Part shown: piece after piece, positions 11,806-22,757 of the stretch
How positions within the stretch are numbered: the first letter of the stretch is position 1
Layout: the number at the start of each line of letters is the position of its first letter
NCBI GenBank assembly: GCA_018398585.1
Contig: JAGTTD010000021.1
Coordinates: 146,501 to 210,500 of the forward strand
Source: Simmondsia chinensis
Taxonomy: Eukaryota > Streptophyta > Magnoliopsida > Caryophyllales > Simmondsiaceae
Direction: 5' to 3'
Length of the DNA: 64,000 nt
Translations under genes and position numbers: made by a program
Notes under the pieces: model-generated
The model's database searches: none
Told to the model about the DNA's origin: nothing
Seen by the model: only the letters and a program-made list of their open reading frames with translations

Positions 11806-12902
11806 TAAGTATATATATAAAACCCACAACAAAACCATCACAACCTCACTATAAATCTCTACCCCTCCCTTGCGGCTCTCTTTGCTTCTCGCTATTTCCC
11901 TTGTTTCTCTCACCTACGTTCTCCCCTCCCGGTAAGTCTCTCTCGTCCTCTCACGTCTCTCTCTTTTCTTGTCAAAACCCTAAATTCTGACTCCTCTCTT
12001 AATAGGATTCGAAGATAATTCACAATAGGAGTTCGACTTTAGGATTAGAAGATAGTAAAGATAAGTATACCACTCCCCTACTTGTTTGTAAAATACGAAA
12101 AATTTGCTTTACATGGTTTAATGTATAAGACTTATATTTGAATGGTTTATTAGTTTGTTAAAATAGGTTCAGGCATATGCACTTAGTTGATAATGTGATT
12201 TCTACTTTTATGATTTAAATTATACTGATTTATACGTTGGTTTGATGTTTAAATATGTGATTTCTACTCTTATTTTGTACTGATATATACATTGATTTGA
12301 TGTTTTAATATGTGGATTGAATTATATTGATTTATATTGATATTTAAATATGTGAATTTTTGAAAGAATTTGTACTTGTGATTATACAAAAGAAATTATT
12401 GTGGACTGGTTATTTGAATTGAAAGGTTTTATGGGAAGAGCTTACAGATAACTACGTTGACCCTCGAGGTCTATCGACTACAGAATGTGAAATGTGAAAG
12501 TCGATCTGTGACAATGTCACGAGAATAATACTGGCACGTAGATCTACGTTGACCCTAACGGGTCTATCGACTTAGAACCGGTTCGAATATGTGAAATGTG
12601 AACGTTAATTATGACCCTGTTGCGGGAATAATACCGGCCATAGTTTCCGCTTCGTCTGTAAGTTTTACCAAAAGAGCTCTTGTAAAATAAGTTAAATTAT
12701 AAAGCAGTGATTTGTGCTACTTTTACATGATTTCTGAGTATAAATCAGTTTATTTGTTTGGTTGAACTTTATCCGTTTTAAATAATATGCTTGATCCGAG
12801 TAGGGTCTATCGTGTACTTGCTGAGCGTGTTGTTTGCTCACCCAATTCCTTTACTTTCCAGATAAATAGTCTATGGCAGATTCTAGAGGAACGAGGAAGA
12901 TG

Positions 12903-13110
12903 TAGCGGCTCTTGACTTCGAGAATTAGTTTATTTTTTTTAGTTTAAGTATTTAATAAACTGTGTAGTAGGATATTATAGACTATTTGAGATATTATAAT
13001 TTTGAGTAGTGGCTCTTTACTTCCAGAATTAGTTTATTTTTTGTAGTTTAAGTATTTAATAAATTGTGTAGTAGGGTATTATAGACTATTTGAGATATTG
13101 TAATTTTGAG
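12903..13110 (+). repeat. 104-bp tandem duplication in element B 3' LTR
   Basis: Unit one (12903-13006) and unit two (13007-13110) begin tagcggctc and tagtggctc and stay alike to ...ttttgag. The 5' LTR has a single unit (about 6078-6182), so the duplication arose after insertion or in the source copy during reverse transcription. Confidence 0.85.
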
Positions 13111-13325
13111 CTTCCACACTACTAGTTTTTAATTGTTGGCATTGATGTATTTGAGATTATCTATTATATATTATAGGAACCTCTATGAAATTTTGAGGAA
13201 TTATGGTTGTAAGTTTTCGGGCTTTGTACTATGATGTGGGGCTTCATTATAGTATGGCCGTGTAGCGCCCTTTTAACTTAAGCTTATTTGGTATAACATT
13301 TGGGGGCGTTACATTGGGCGTTACA

Positions 13326-13785
13326 GAAGGCATGCCACTTGCCAATAGAGCTTGAGCACCATGCATATTGGGCAATTAAGCAGTTCAATCATGACATGCA
13401 CAACGTCGGGTTGCATCGACAACTTCAGCTCAGTGAGTTGGAAGAGTTGCGATATGAGGCATATGAAAATGCCAAACTCTACGAAGAAAGAACCAAAGCT
13501 TTTTATGACAAAAGAATTTTTCACAAAAGTTTTAAAGTTGGACAAAAAGTATGGCTTTATAACTCAAAACTTTGGTTCTTTCCTGGGAAACAACGCCTCA
13601 AGATGGGATGGACCTTATGAAGTAGTTTGAGCATACCCTTCTGGGGCAATTGAGATCTGAGACCTTAACGATGGCCGCCTTCTCACTATTAATGGCCATC
13701 GTCTTAAGCATGCTATTGGATTAGGGGATCGTCCTCACCAGTTTGAGGAAATTCACCTTGAGGACCCCACCTTGGGATCGACATA
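13326..13785 (+). pseudogene. Element A integrase, C-terminal part, resuming after element B
   Basis: [20 protein letters not shown] is the exact continuation of LVFG at 4075. ALKQFN-type, [20 protein letters not shown] and [16 protein letters not shown] follow, as in Athila integrase C-terminal domains. A frame change near 13600 moves the reading to [10 protein letters not shown], then a stop, and then recognisable NGHRLKHA and FEEIHLEDPTLGS, ending about 13785. The first five bases (gaagg) with aaatg at 4076-4080 are the degenerate target duplication of element B. The unoccupied site would have read aaagg. Confidence 0.85.
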
Positions 13786-14555
13786 GTTTTGTAGTAAACA
13801 TTGCGTTCGCGCTTTTGGTAGGCAACCCAATTTTTCTGACATTGCGAAATTTTTGTTTTTCTTTAATAAGTTTTCAAAAAATGGGGGACGTTTTATTAAC
13901 ATTTAAAAAAAAAAAACAAAACAGGGGGGATGTTTTTCCTTAACTTAATTTCACGTCATTAGTTCGAGGGCAGAGTTCAATAGCATCCCCAATAGATTAA
14001 GCAAGCGCTCTATCAATCAGGGCAGGTACTATTGGGGTACTGGAATCACAATACCTGATCGATATCGAGACCCTAATTAATCGGGGACCTCCCTAATCGA
14101 TCGGGGTCCTCACTACAGCCCCACGCCTTTCTCTTTTTAAAAAGCCCCCCGATTTTCTCACTCTTCCCTTTACTTTCTTCTTCCTCACCTCCACTCCCTA
14201 ACCCTAGCCTCCCACGCCCCTCTCCCCTCACTTTTACCGCCTCCAGTCACCCACCCAATCTCTCCTCGTATTGTCACTCTTTGCAAGGTATGTATCTTCC
14301 CTTTATTTTGCATTTTCTTTTTACTTGTTCATCTTTATAGTGAGCATATTTTAGGACTTTTTATTATTTTTGACTAATCGTGTTTGAATAAGTCCTGATT
14401 TACGTCGTACTTCTGAGTAAAGTTGGGCTTTCAATGACTTTGTATTGTTTCTTCATCTTTGTTCATGAACCATGTTCAAATAGAGGTTAAAATGGCCAGA
14501 TTTGAAGCTTTCTTGTTTTTGGTGGCTAGATTTGTTGTTATTTGGAGTTGTGGTG
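13786..14555 (+). other. Element A region between pol and ORF3, with candidate internal promoter
   Basis: There is no coding potential. The phrase taggcaacccaattttt (about 13819) is a sequence typical of Athila elements just after integrase. A purine run with G6 lies at about 13912-13930. CG-rich motifs follow, including taatcgatcgggg at 14094-14106, then a TATA-like sequence, a CT-rich leader and a strong 5' splice-site match (AAG|GTATGT, GT at 14288). Element C is inserted at 14551-14555 (tggtg). Confidence 0.6.
14094..14293 (+). promoter_or_regulatory. Candidate internal promoter, leader and splice donor for element A ORF3
   Basis: The order is a palindromic GATCGATC-type motif (14094-14106), TATA-like tttttaaaaag (about 14135-14144), a 140-bp pyrimidine-rich leader without ATG, and AAG|GTATGT with the donor at 14288. 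The matching acceptor, cattttcag (AG at 23118-23119), lies four bases before the ORF3 start. The intron is now 8.8 kb because element C sits inside it; without C and its duplication it would be about 620 bp. This is inferred from motif order only. Confidence 0.35.
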
Positions 14556-14941
14556 TGTTACCAATGAAATCAAAAGCCAATTCCAATTCCAAACCAAAAT
14601 CAAGATAGAGATGAAATTTGGGGGAGAAGAGAAGAAGAAGTTAAGGGCGAAGAGACTTGTATATCATTCAACATAAACCCTAATCAATACATCACTATGC
14701 TTTTATACTTAGATGAAATTAAAGGGAAATTACCGAGAAAAATAAAGAGAATTGAGGCAAAAATACTAAAAATAGCAATATTAGTTAGAGGCTAAAAAAG
14801 AATAACTAACACCCAGCTCTCATGTGCCCCGCACATGCTGCCCAGAACTTCACCCAGTCACGTGCCCGACACAAGCTCCCTTTCCCAATTTCCGGCCAAA
14901 AATAGTTTAACAACTTTATGAAATCCTTTTCTCTTATATCA
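14556..14941 (-). repeat. Element C 3' LTR
   Basis: It matches 22370-22757 over its whole length. On the plus strand it runs tgttacc...tatatca. Confidence 0.9.
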
Positions 14942-14949
14942 ATACTCCT

Positions 14950-16221
14950 CCCATAAAATTCACCCTTATCTTCAAGTGTGAAAATCTAGAAACTTTATTT
15001 GAATCATAAAAAAATTCCCACGTTGCTTCCTCTTGTAGTCGACCTTTCCATTGCACTAATACCTTAGTTGCAGCTCTATTATTGCGATTCACCATCCTCC
15101 TATCTCAAATTAGGTTAGGAGCCTTCTTGTAAACTTCATCCAAAGACACAAGAAGATGAGAAAGAGCAATTGGAGGAGCTCCGAAGTGAGGCTTTAGCTG
15201 CGACACATGGAAAACATTACGTATTTGTGAAGTTGGAGGTAAAGCTAATCTAGAAGCCACCTTTCCCACCTTGTTCAAGATTTGGAATGGACTCAAGTAC
15301 TTTGGTCCCAACTTCTGATTGTTTCTATGAGCTGCTGTCATTTGTCTATACAGATGGAGCTTCAAATAGACCTAATCCCAAACCTCAAAGTTCCTGTCAA
15401 ACCTCCTTCTATTGGCAAGTTGTTGTATCCTGTTCTAAGCTCGGTGCAGATGGCTTTTTATCACTTGAATCATGTCTTCTCTGATTTTGCAAGCTTCTGT
15501 CAACTGCATCTGCCTTAGTCTCACTAGGGATATACGGTATATGCAATGGTGGAGGCTGCCCATACTCAATCTCGTAAGGTGTTCTTTGTGTAAAAGAGTG
15601 CCAAGTGGTGTTGTACCACCATTCAGCAAGTGAGAGCCATTTAGACCAATGTGAGGGATTTGTGTTGCACATACACCTGAGATATGTTTCAAGCCCTCTA
15701 TTGACCACTTCTGTTTGGCCGTCAGTTTGGGGATGATAGGCTGTTGAAAGATGTAAATCCACCCCTTGGATTGAGAATAAGGCTTGCCAAAATTCACAAC
15801 ATGATTTCTGTCACTCACTATGGTACTTGGCATACCATGTAACTTGTAGACACTGTCCATGAAGAGCTGGGCAACTGTCAATGTTGTATAAGCATGGGTA
15901 AGGGACATGAAATGGGCTGAACAGATCTTGACATACCCTTCTAATAGAACATTGATTTGATCCTCTAAAGTGTGCATCCATGCCTGAATGTCCTCCAGTT
16001 AGAGAGGTGTGGAGCCAATTGAGAATCTTGTCTCTGAGTCGACGGTCATGGCCTACTACCAGCTTTCCTTGCCTCTTCAACTGACCTTGTTGCCATCTGT
16101 ACTTAGGATACTTCAAAGGTTCAGAGCTCAATTGCTCAATCAGATGCTGTAGCAGTGGGTTTGACTGCCATGAGAGCCGTATCATTACACAGAGGTTACT
16201 ATCTACTGCAGAAAACAGCAT
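14950..16221 (-). pseudogene. Element C integrase with chromodomain
   Basis: From the right: WLHTSLTGGHSGMDAHFR (zinc-binding region, about 16030-15960), then VSDRNHVVNFGKPYSQ and, in a neighbouring frame, LSTAYHPQTDGQTEVVNRGL with the catalytic Glu. MCNTNPSHWSKWLSLAEWWY and TPYEIEYGQPPPLHIPY follow. GPKYLSPFQILNKVGKVA and IRNVFHVSQLKPHFG form the C-terminal domain. The chromodomain KVLVQWKGRLQEEATWEFF ends near 14980. Frameshifts lie near 15820, 15780 and 15440. Integrases with this tail belong to chromoviruses. Confidence 0.85.
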
Positions 16222-16313
16222 ACAAACTACTTGTTGGCTGGAGATTTAAGATAAGCCATCAGCTACTATGTTCTCCTTTCCCTTCTTGTAATCAATTATG
16301 TAGTTGAACGCCA

Positions 16314-16616
16314 TCACTTAGCTAGCCACAACTGTTGGAAATAGGTGTGTATCTTTTGCTCAAAAAGATGCTTCAGACTCTTTTTATTAGTCTTGATGAC
16401 AAAGGTATTGTTGAGTAGGTATTGCTGCCATTTCTGCACTGCTGTTACTAAAGCTAGCAGCTCCTTCTCATACACTGATAGGAATTTGTGTCTTAGACTT
16501 AAGATCTTGCTCATATAAGCTATTGGGTGGCCTTCTTGTATCAAGACAGCTCCCAAACTTGTGTTACATGCATCTGCTTCAATCATGAAGGGTTTAGAGT
16601 AATCAGGAAAGGCCAA
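16314..16616 (-). pseudogene. Element C RNase H
   Basis: FPDYSKPFMIEADACNTSLG holds the first catalytic Asp. The family's LS position reads SLRHKFLSVYEKELLALVTA (Glu), and then KTNKKSLKHLFEQK, where the usual TDxxSLK Asp is Asn. The frame closes at 16314-16316. Confidence 0.85.
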
Positions 16617-17318
16617 GACAGGGACTAAACAAACAACCTCCTTTAGTTTGTCAAATGCAGATTACCTCATACCCTTTAATGAATCTTTTGTAGTACCTTG
16701 TGAGACCCAAAAACTCCTCAGCTGCTTAACAGTGACTGGTGCAGGCCAATCTCTTAATGCTTCTATCTTCTTAGGATCAGTGGCAACACCTCAATTTGAG
16801 ATAATGTGTCCCAAATATTCAATTTGGGTGGCAGCAAATGAGCACTCACTCTCCTTGGCAAACAACTGATGTTTGTGCAGCTGATTGAAGATCCACTTCA
16901 AGTGCCTGATGTGGTCCTCCAAGTTCTCATTGTACACCAAAATATCATCAAAGAACACTAGCACAAACTTCCTCAAATAGGGAGCAAAAATGGAATTCAT
17001 GAGGGCCTGAAACGTGGAAGGAGCATTGGTAAGCCCAAAGGGCATTACCACAAACTCAAAATGCCCAAAATGTATCTTGAATGCTATTTTTTGGATATCT
17101 CCCGAGTGCATTCTGATCTGGTAGTATCCTTATCTCAAGTCTATCTTTGAGAAAAGCTTGGCTTTGCCTAACTCATTAAACAGCTCCTCCACTAAGGGGA
17201 TAGGGAACTTATCCTTAATAGTGGCTTGATTCAAATATCGATAATCAACACACATCCTCCAGCAACCATCCTTTGTCTTTACCAATGCCATAACAGAGGC
17301 ATAAGGGCTAGTGCTAGC
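16617..17318 (-). pseudogene. Element C reverse transcriptase
   Basis: TKDGCWRMCVDYRYLNQATI and KLFSKIDLR, then a stop, and GYYQIRMHSGDIQKIAFKI. FVVMPFGLTNAPSTFQALMN leads to the catalytic VFFDDILVYN (codons over 16944-16952; FFDD instead of YxDD). IEYLGHIIS ends before a stop at about 16790, and the tether continues to about 16620. At least three stops are present. Confidence 0.9.
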
Positions 17319-17999
17319 TTAGATGTAAACCTTATCCAGCAGTTCTTGAATCATCTCCTCTATAATGTCTTTCTGCAATGATGGGTATCTGTATGGCCTC
17401 TTACTGATGGATTGTGTCCCTTCCTTCAAGTGAATTATGTGATCAAAGTCAGGTTTGGAGGGAGGTAACTGAGATAGCAACTTAGAGATATTTGGAGGGA
17501 AGGTTTGCTGTTGCTGCCTTTTAGAATTCAATCCCAACACCATCATTGTTGCATTGACCTCTGGTTGTGGCTTGGGAATCACCTGCAACAAGGAAATGAA
17601 GGGAGCAGCCCTCATAGTCTTACAACTATTGGCTCCTTCTCCTCTTAACACAAGCTGCTTATCCTCCCCTGTGTAAGCCATAGTAAGCTCTCTGAAATTG
17701 CATTGTATGTCTCCTAATGTTGACAGCCACTCAATTCCAAGTACCATGTCACAGCCTCCCAATGGAATTAACAAAAAATCTGAGGTATAGTAGACCCCTT
17801 GCATCTTCCAGGTAAGCCACTTACATTGTCTAGAACAACTCAAGTTACTTCCATCTACCACAGCGACTGCTATGGGATTCATTGGAGTCATTTTGCAATT
17901 TGATCTGGAAGCTAATGAGGAATCTATGAAGCTATGAGTGGAGCCAGAGTCTATCAGTATTTGAACAAATTTCCTCTTCAAACTTCCTATGATTCTCAA
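17319..17999 (-). pseudogene. Element C aspartic protease and start of RT
   Basis: The open frame has VQILIDSGSTHSFIDSSLAS with the DSG active site, FLLIPLGGCDMVLGIEWLST (the flap region and conserved DxVLGIxWL), and a linker rich in Gln and Pro. It ends with GTQSISKRPYRYPSLQKDII, the start of RT. This is the longest open segment of element C (226 codons). Confidence 0.85.
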
Positions 18000-18002
18000 G
18001 GT

Positions 18003-18768
18003 CTAAAAATTAGCAGCTCCTAATATGGCATGTAAGTAGATATGAGCTATACATTCCACTTCCAACTCCTCTCCCACCTGCAGTCCCAATTCTTCAGTTG
18101 CCCCTTCTATCACTTCATCATCATCTACCTCAATAACGAAAAGCGGAGGTGCCCTAGCCTTACACCCGCGTCTCTGCTCAAACTTCTCATCACAGAAGTA
18201 ACACAAGCCCTTAGCTCTCTTCTCTTGTAGCTCTGCCTTGGACAAGGTTCTCTGAGTTTTGCCCACTTGTGGACTACTATAAGTGTTGGTCACAGGTCTT
18301 GAGGGTGTTGCTGCTACTAAATTGGGATTGTGATTAACAGATTGGCTCAGTTTTGGGATGTTTGAGGTAGGCAGAAGAGGGACCCTTGAATATTTTAGCT
18401 GCTTGGCTAATGCTTCCACCTTAGCTTCAACTAACTTAGCCAAACAAATAGTATGTTGTATGTAATAGGTTGTCTTGATTTTACTTCTAGTCCCAAATCA
18501 TCACACAACCCATTTAAGAAATAGCTTATCATATGGGGCTCATTCAAATCAACCCTCACTGCTACATTGTCAAATTTCGCAAGGTAATCCTTCACTGTCC
18601 CCTCCTGTTTCAAACTGATCAACTTAGATACATGATCCTCATAAGCCTGGCAAATCTACTCTTCAATGCATTCACATATTCATCCTAAGAGGGTATAGCT
18701 AGATTGACCCTGATTCTTATGTATTTCTGGTGCCACTGAAGTGCTAAGCCCCTTAGATGAATAAAAGT
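18003..18768 (-). pseudogene. Element C gag, C-terminal part with damaged zinc knuckle
   Basis: ISLKQEGTVKDYLAKFDNVA and EPHMISYFLNGLCDDLGLEV are the end of the capsid. The Pro/Ser-rich linker follows. The knuckle CYFCDEKFEQRRGCK (about 18215-18171) has Arg in place of His of the C-x2-C-x7-H-x-C pattern. Element D interrupts gag at 18773. Confidence 0.8.
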
Positions 18769-18773
18769 CAATC

Positions 18774-19220
18774 TGTTATGAGTCAAGATAAATCTTGATC
18801 ATAACCTAGGGATAAAAGAGTATGAGATGAGATAAGAAGTAAAATAGATGAAGTTTAGATAGAATTAGATGAGATTAAGAGAGAATAAAGAAGCATAGTT
18901 GAGAGAATTATAGTTGAGAGAGAGAGAGATTTCAATTATCATTCATCTTATGACGTTACAATGGAAGAACTCACCTACTTATACTATTCTTCACTAATGG
19001 CGGTTAAGAGCTAGATACAAAGCATAAGGACACTTGACAACCGACTTACACAAGCACAGCCACCAATCTAGATTTAATTCAACTAACATTTGACTTAGCC
19101 AACTGACATAACCACCATGAAGTAAGACTAAGGACAATTACAAGCTAATATTGCTTAATTATTACTTGGTTACTCCTAAGGACTTATTACTACTTATCCC
19201 CTCCTATCACAATCATGACA
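18774..19220 (-). repeat. Element D 3' LTR
   Basis: It runs tgttatgag...atcatgaca and is bordered on the internal side by cccaaaggggggagtat (minus strand, about 19237-19221), the polypurine tract. Confidence 0.9.
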
Positions 19221-19442
19221 ATACTCCCCCCTTTGGGAGATTCTTTCCCTCAAGAATAGTAGGAGAATTTCCTTTGCAAGAAAATGATCCATGAACCCTT
19301 AATCCATGAGAATGTTGCTATGGTCAAGCAAGTACTCTTTGCCTTCTTCTTTGCATCATCCACATCCTACGGCTTCTATGTCTTGGGTCATATCCATAAC
19401 TGGATAGCAATGCTCTAAGCAATCCCTTTGATCCTCTTTAGT

Positions 19443-20576
19443 TTAAGTTCCCGTTAGTGCCATTAGATGTTGAGGATTACACTTGTGACCAAAGTAGTAC
19501 CTTTGATTACACTTGAAGCATAGCTTTTGTGCCTTTTTCTCTTCCAAACTCAATGCTTTAGTTCCATCAGATGCAACTTGCAGCAAGGGAGCCACTGACC
19601 GACTTCTTTGACCCTCTTCAAAGTTGGTTAATACCGTAGATTCATACAATCTTGCCTTTGAATAAGCTTTAGACAGTGTTGGAGGATTAAGTGCCTTGAC
19701 TAGATTCTTGATCTTGGGTTTGAGGCCACTAATGAAGCTAGAAACATGATAGGCCTCCTTTGCTCCCGGATTTATGGACATCATTCATGGCACGTCATGT
19801 ACTCCTTGACACTACTCACTTAAGCTAACTTGTCAAAATTGTCCACTACATCTCCTGGATCTTCATCCCCATATCTTTCACACAATTCATCCACAAATTT
19901 TTGCCATGTTATAGATGGATTGCTAAGGAATAAGCTATGAGACCAAACTTCTTGATCTCCTTGCAAATAAATCGCGGCCAATTCAACCTTCTTTACCTCT
20001 GGAGTAGCACCTAAACTATCTTTCACATCTTCTTATCTAAGATTGTGGTTGAGTACCATCGAACGCATCAAGTTTAACTTTGGGCTTTCTAAACCCAGCT
20101 TTTCTCACCAAGGACATTGTTTCTCCTTGTTCTTCCACTTGTATATGAGCTATATGGTCCGGAAGTCTATCTTGACAAGGCCCAACAGTAGCATTCCTAG
20201 TACCAGCAGGAGTAAAAGGTACTGAAGTCCTTTCTTGATGTTGCATCGAAGGTAGGATACGAGCACCAAGGGGAATAGCTTGTCTATTAATTTGTTCTTG
20301 CATCCCATTCAACCGCTGCTCAAGTTTTTGCTCAAGTTGTTCTTGCCTCGTGTGTAATCTTTGCTCAAGTGCTAAAAACAGCTCTTGCATTTGCTGCTGC
20401 CACATTCCCATTTTCTCAGCAGCACCTCCAGTAGCATTTACCACCTTGACAGCAGCACCAATAGCGATTCCAGCTGCTGCTTCAGCATATGTTGCAGCTT
20501 GTGATCGAGTAGTAACACCTCCAGCCATTTCAGTTGGTTTCTTTCTTCTGGCCAGATCAATTCCCAAATCCTGCAC
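19443..20576 (-). pseudogene. Element D gag with intact CCHC knuckle, two stops
   Basis: The first frame (20576-20037) has TTRSQAATYAEAAAGIAIGA, a Gln/Glu-rich coiled coil (LEQRLHTRQEQLEQKLEQRL), and KVKLDAFDGTQPQS before a stop. The capsid goes on with VELAAIYLQGDQEVWSHSLF and ITWQKFVDELCERYGD (20026-19820), then a stop. The last part (19784-19443) has HVSSFISGLKPKIKNLVKAL and the complete knuckle CFKCNQRYYFGHKCNPQ. The same C-x2-C-x7-H-x-C type occurs in element C. Confidence 0.85.
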
Positions 20577-21451
20577 AGCTTAGATGCAATATTCGAAGTA
20601 TAGGTCGTACTTAAATTTGATTCAAGTACATCGAGCTACACTTCAGTAGAATCGAAGCACTACTTTCAATAGTAGTTGATAATCGCAGAAGTTTAGGTCA
20701 AGTATAAGTGTTGAGACTTGAAATGGACTTCAGCAATCGGATGTGTTGCTGGTTCAGGAATGTTCAATTTGAAGCCAACAGAATCCAATACAAATCCAGT
20801 TGAATCAGTGAACCTTGAACCACAACACAAGTTCTGTTACAGGTCACTTTAACTGCAACCTTTGAACTGAATTTCTTGATCAATTTTAATCTGAACAAGC
20901 AGAACTAAAGTCGAATGCAGCACTGTCTTGCTTAATGTGAATTCAAAACTATCAAGCACTTTCGTCAAGTATAATGTGTGTGAGTGTACTGCAATTGATT
21001 AAATTCAGAATTGCAATACAATCGCAGCCACTACTCAGCACTTCTATTTGATTGAAGTACTGAAGCTAAATTGAGGTTAATTCAGCAAGATCAGTATAGA
21101 TTCAGTTGATTCGAATGCAATTCCAGCTGGATTGATGAAGTAATAGCACAAGTCACAAGAATTAGCTACGTGATCACCTTAACAACAACTTTTGAATTGA
21201 ATCTTATCGAAATGATCTTATAGCAGCACTGGATGTCAAATTCAGCAAGATCTTAAGCAAGAACAGCACGATCTTGATCAAATACAACACAATCTTGAAT
21301 GTCTTCAATGTCTTCAATACATCACGATCTTGATCAATTACAATATGATCAAAAATTTTGATAGCAAATAAGCTTGATCTAATGCCAATAGAATCAAATT
21401 GAATTGAATTCAACTCAATTTGAAGCAAATTCACAAGCTCTGATACCCTAT
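20577..21451 (-). other. Element D untranslated leader and PBS
   Basis: It is 875 bp without coding signal, rich in 'gaattg/caattc/gatctt' short repeats. Directly beside the 5' LTR the minus strand reads gggtatcagagcttg, the initiator tRNA-Met primer site with one change. Confidence 0.75.
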
Positions 21452-21920
21452 TGTTACGATTCAAGATAAATCTTGATCATAACCTAGGGATAAAAGAGTA
21501 TGAGATGAGATAAGAAGTGAAATAGATGAAGTGAAATAGATGAAGTTTAGATAGAATTAGATGAGATTAAGAGAGAACAGAGAAGAGTAGTTGAGAGAAC
21601 TATAGTTGAAAGAGAAAGAGACTTCAATTATCATTCATCTTATGACATTACAATGGAAGAACTCACTTACTTATACTATACTTCACTAATGGCGGTTAAG
21701 AGCAAGATACAAAGCATAAGGACACTTGACAACCGACTTACACAAGCACAACCGCCAATCTAGACTTGATTCAATTAACATTTGACTTGGCCGACCGACA
21801 TAACCACCATGAAGCAAGACTAAGCAAGACTAAGGACAATTACAAGCTAATATTGCTTGATTATTCCTTAGTTACTCCTAAGGACTTATTACTACTTATC
21901 CCCGCCTATCACAATTGACA
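21452..21920 (-). repeat. Element D 5' LTR
   Basis: It runs tgttacgat...caattgaca and equals the 3' LTR apart from a few substitutions and short duplications (gaagtgaaatagat, aagcaagacta). Confidence 0.9.
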
Positions 21921-21925
21921 TAATC

Positions 21926-22327
21926 TAAACTTATCTAACTCAAGAGTATTATCAATTAGAAAAAATTGCTCACACATATGTAGCCATCCATTCACATCTT
22001 CTCCAACAAACAAAGGGAAATCTACCTTATTCAACCTAGCTGAGTAAGAATGGTTACCAGTATGAGGGATTTGGATTTGATCATTGCCCATCATGTTTGT
22101 TGCAGTCGAATTGGATCTTCCATCACCTAATCTTCCCCTATCCACAGCTCGTCCCTGCTGTAGTGACATGGTGATGACCATTTCTCTTGGACAGAAGAAC
22201 GCAATTCCCTCAATTCTCCAGCTGAATGGTCAACCACATCACTGGTTGATCTGATTTGAGCTGACAACACCTCCTCCACACGCCTCATCTCAGTAGCAGA
22301 TCTTGTGTTCTCAGCCATGGAGCTCAA
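21926..22327 (-). pseudogene. Element C gag, N-terminal part
   Basis: MAENTRSATEMRRVEEVLSA from about 22315 and, in another frame, ARLNKVDFPLFVGEDVNGWL and CEQFFLIDNTLELDKFRL, the start of the capsid (the family has PxFDGxDxxGWLxRxExFF). It is cut by element D at 21921-21925 and continues at 18768. Confidence 0.8.
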
Positions 22328-22348
22328 ATTCGATCACCCACAGTCCAA

Positions 22349-22368
22349 GGAGCAGGGATCTGATACCA
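22349..22368 (-). promoter_or_regulatory. Element C primer-binding site
   Basis: On the minus strand tggtatcagatccctgctcc follows the 5' LTR by one base. Its first ten bases fit initiator tRNA-Met. Confidence 0.8.
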
Positions 22369-22369
22369 A

Positions 22370-22757
22370 TGTTACCAATGAAATCAAAAACCAATTCCAA
22401 TTCCAAACCAAAACCAAGATAGCGACGAAATTTAGGGGAGAAGAGAAGAAGAAGTTAACGGAGAAGAGACTTGTATATCATTCAACATAAACCCTAATCA
22501 ATACATCCCTATGCTCTTATACTTAGCTGAAATTAAAGGGAAATTAACAAGAAAAATAAAGAGAATTAAGGCAAAAATGCTAAAAATAGCAATATTAGTT
22601 AAAAGGCTAAAAAAGGAATAACCAGCACCCAACTCTCACGTGCCCTGCGCATCCTGCCCAGAACTTCACCCAGTCACATGCCCGGCATGAGCTCCCTTTC
22701 CCAATTTTCCACTAAAAATAGTTTAACAACTTTATGAAATCCTTTTCTCTTGTATCA
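22370..22757 (-). repeat. Element C 5' LTR
   Basis: It is the partner of 14556-14941, with TG...CA ends and the tggtg duplication directly to its right. Confidence 0.9.

Larger units (their letters stand above)
4081..13325 (+). mobile_element. Element B: chromodomain Ty3/gypsy retrotransposon (Tekay/Del-like) inserted in element A integrase
   Basis: Long LTRs begin tgtaataccc and end cgttaca. They flank gag, protease, RT, RNase H, integrase and a C-terminal chromodomain-like segment. The primer-binding site fits initiator tRNA-Met. Target duplication is aaatg (4076-4080) and gaagg (13326-13330), each one change from aaagg. Without later insertions the element is about 7.9 kb. Long LTRs plus a chromodomain point to the Tekay/Del group. 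Many stops make it non-autonomous today. Confidence 0.9.
11108..13325 (+). repeat. Element B 3' LTR, with a MITE and a 104-bp tandem duplication
   Basis: It pairs with 4081-6384. It differs by the MITE at 11269-11805, a duplicated segment at 12903-13110, and a repeated 'ttgggcgttaca' at its very end (13302-13325). Confidence 0.9.
18774..21920 (-). mobile_element. Element D: gag-only LTR retrotransposon inside element C gag
   Basis: LTRs of 447 and 469 bp flank a 2.2-kb interior that contains gag and no pol. The target duplication is caatc (18769-18773) and taatc (21921-21925), one change. PBS and polypurine tract are both recognisable, so the ends are complete. With pol missing, it would need enzymes from another element. 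Confidence 0.9.
14556..22757 (-). mobile_element. Element C: short-LTR chromovirus (Reina-like) inserted in element A, hosting element D
   Basis: LTRs of about 387 bp start tgttaccaat and end ...atatca/gtatca (plus-strand view). The perfect duplication tggtg lies at 14551-14555 and 22758-22762. Reading on the minus strand gives gag, protease, RT, RNase H, integrase and chromodomain. Without element D it is about 5.05 kb, which with the small LTRs fits the Reina group. Stops and frameshifts are frequent. Confidence 0.9.

Noticed and set aside
13912..13940. Purine run with G6 followed by tgtttttcc, read at first as PPT plus 3' LTR of element A
   Set aside because: ORF3 of the same element continues downstream at 23123 and 29812, and a better PPT/LTR with TATA box is found at 31741-33182.
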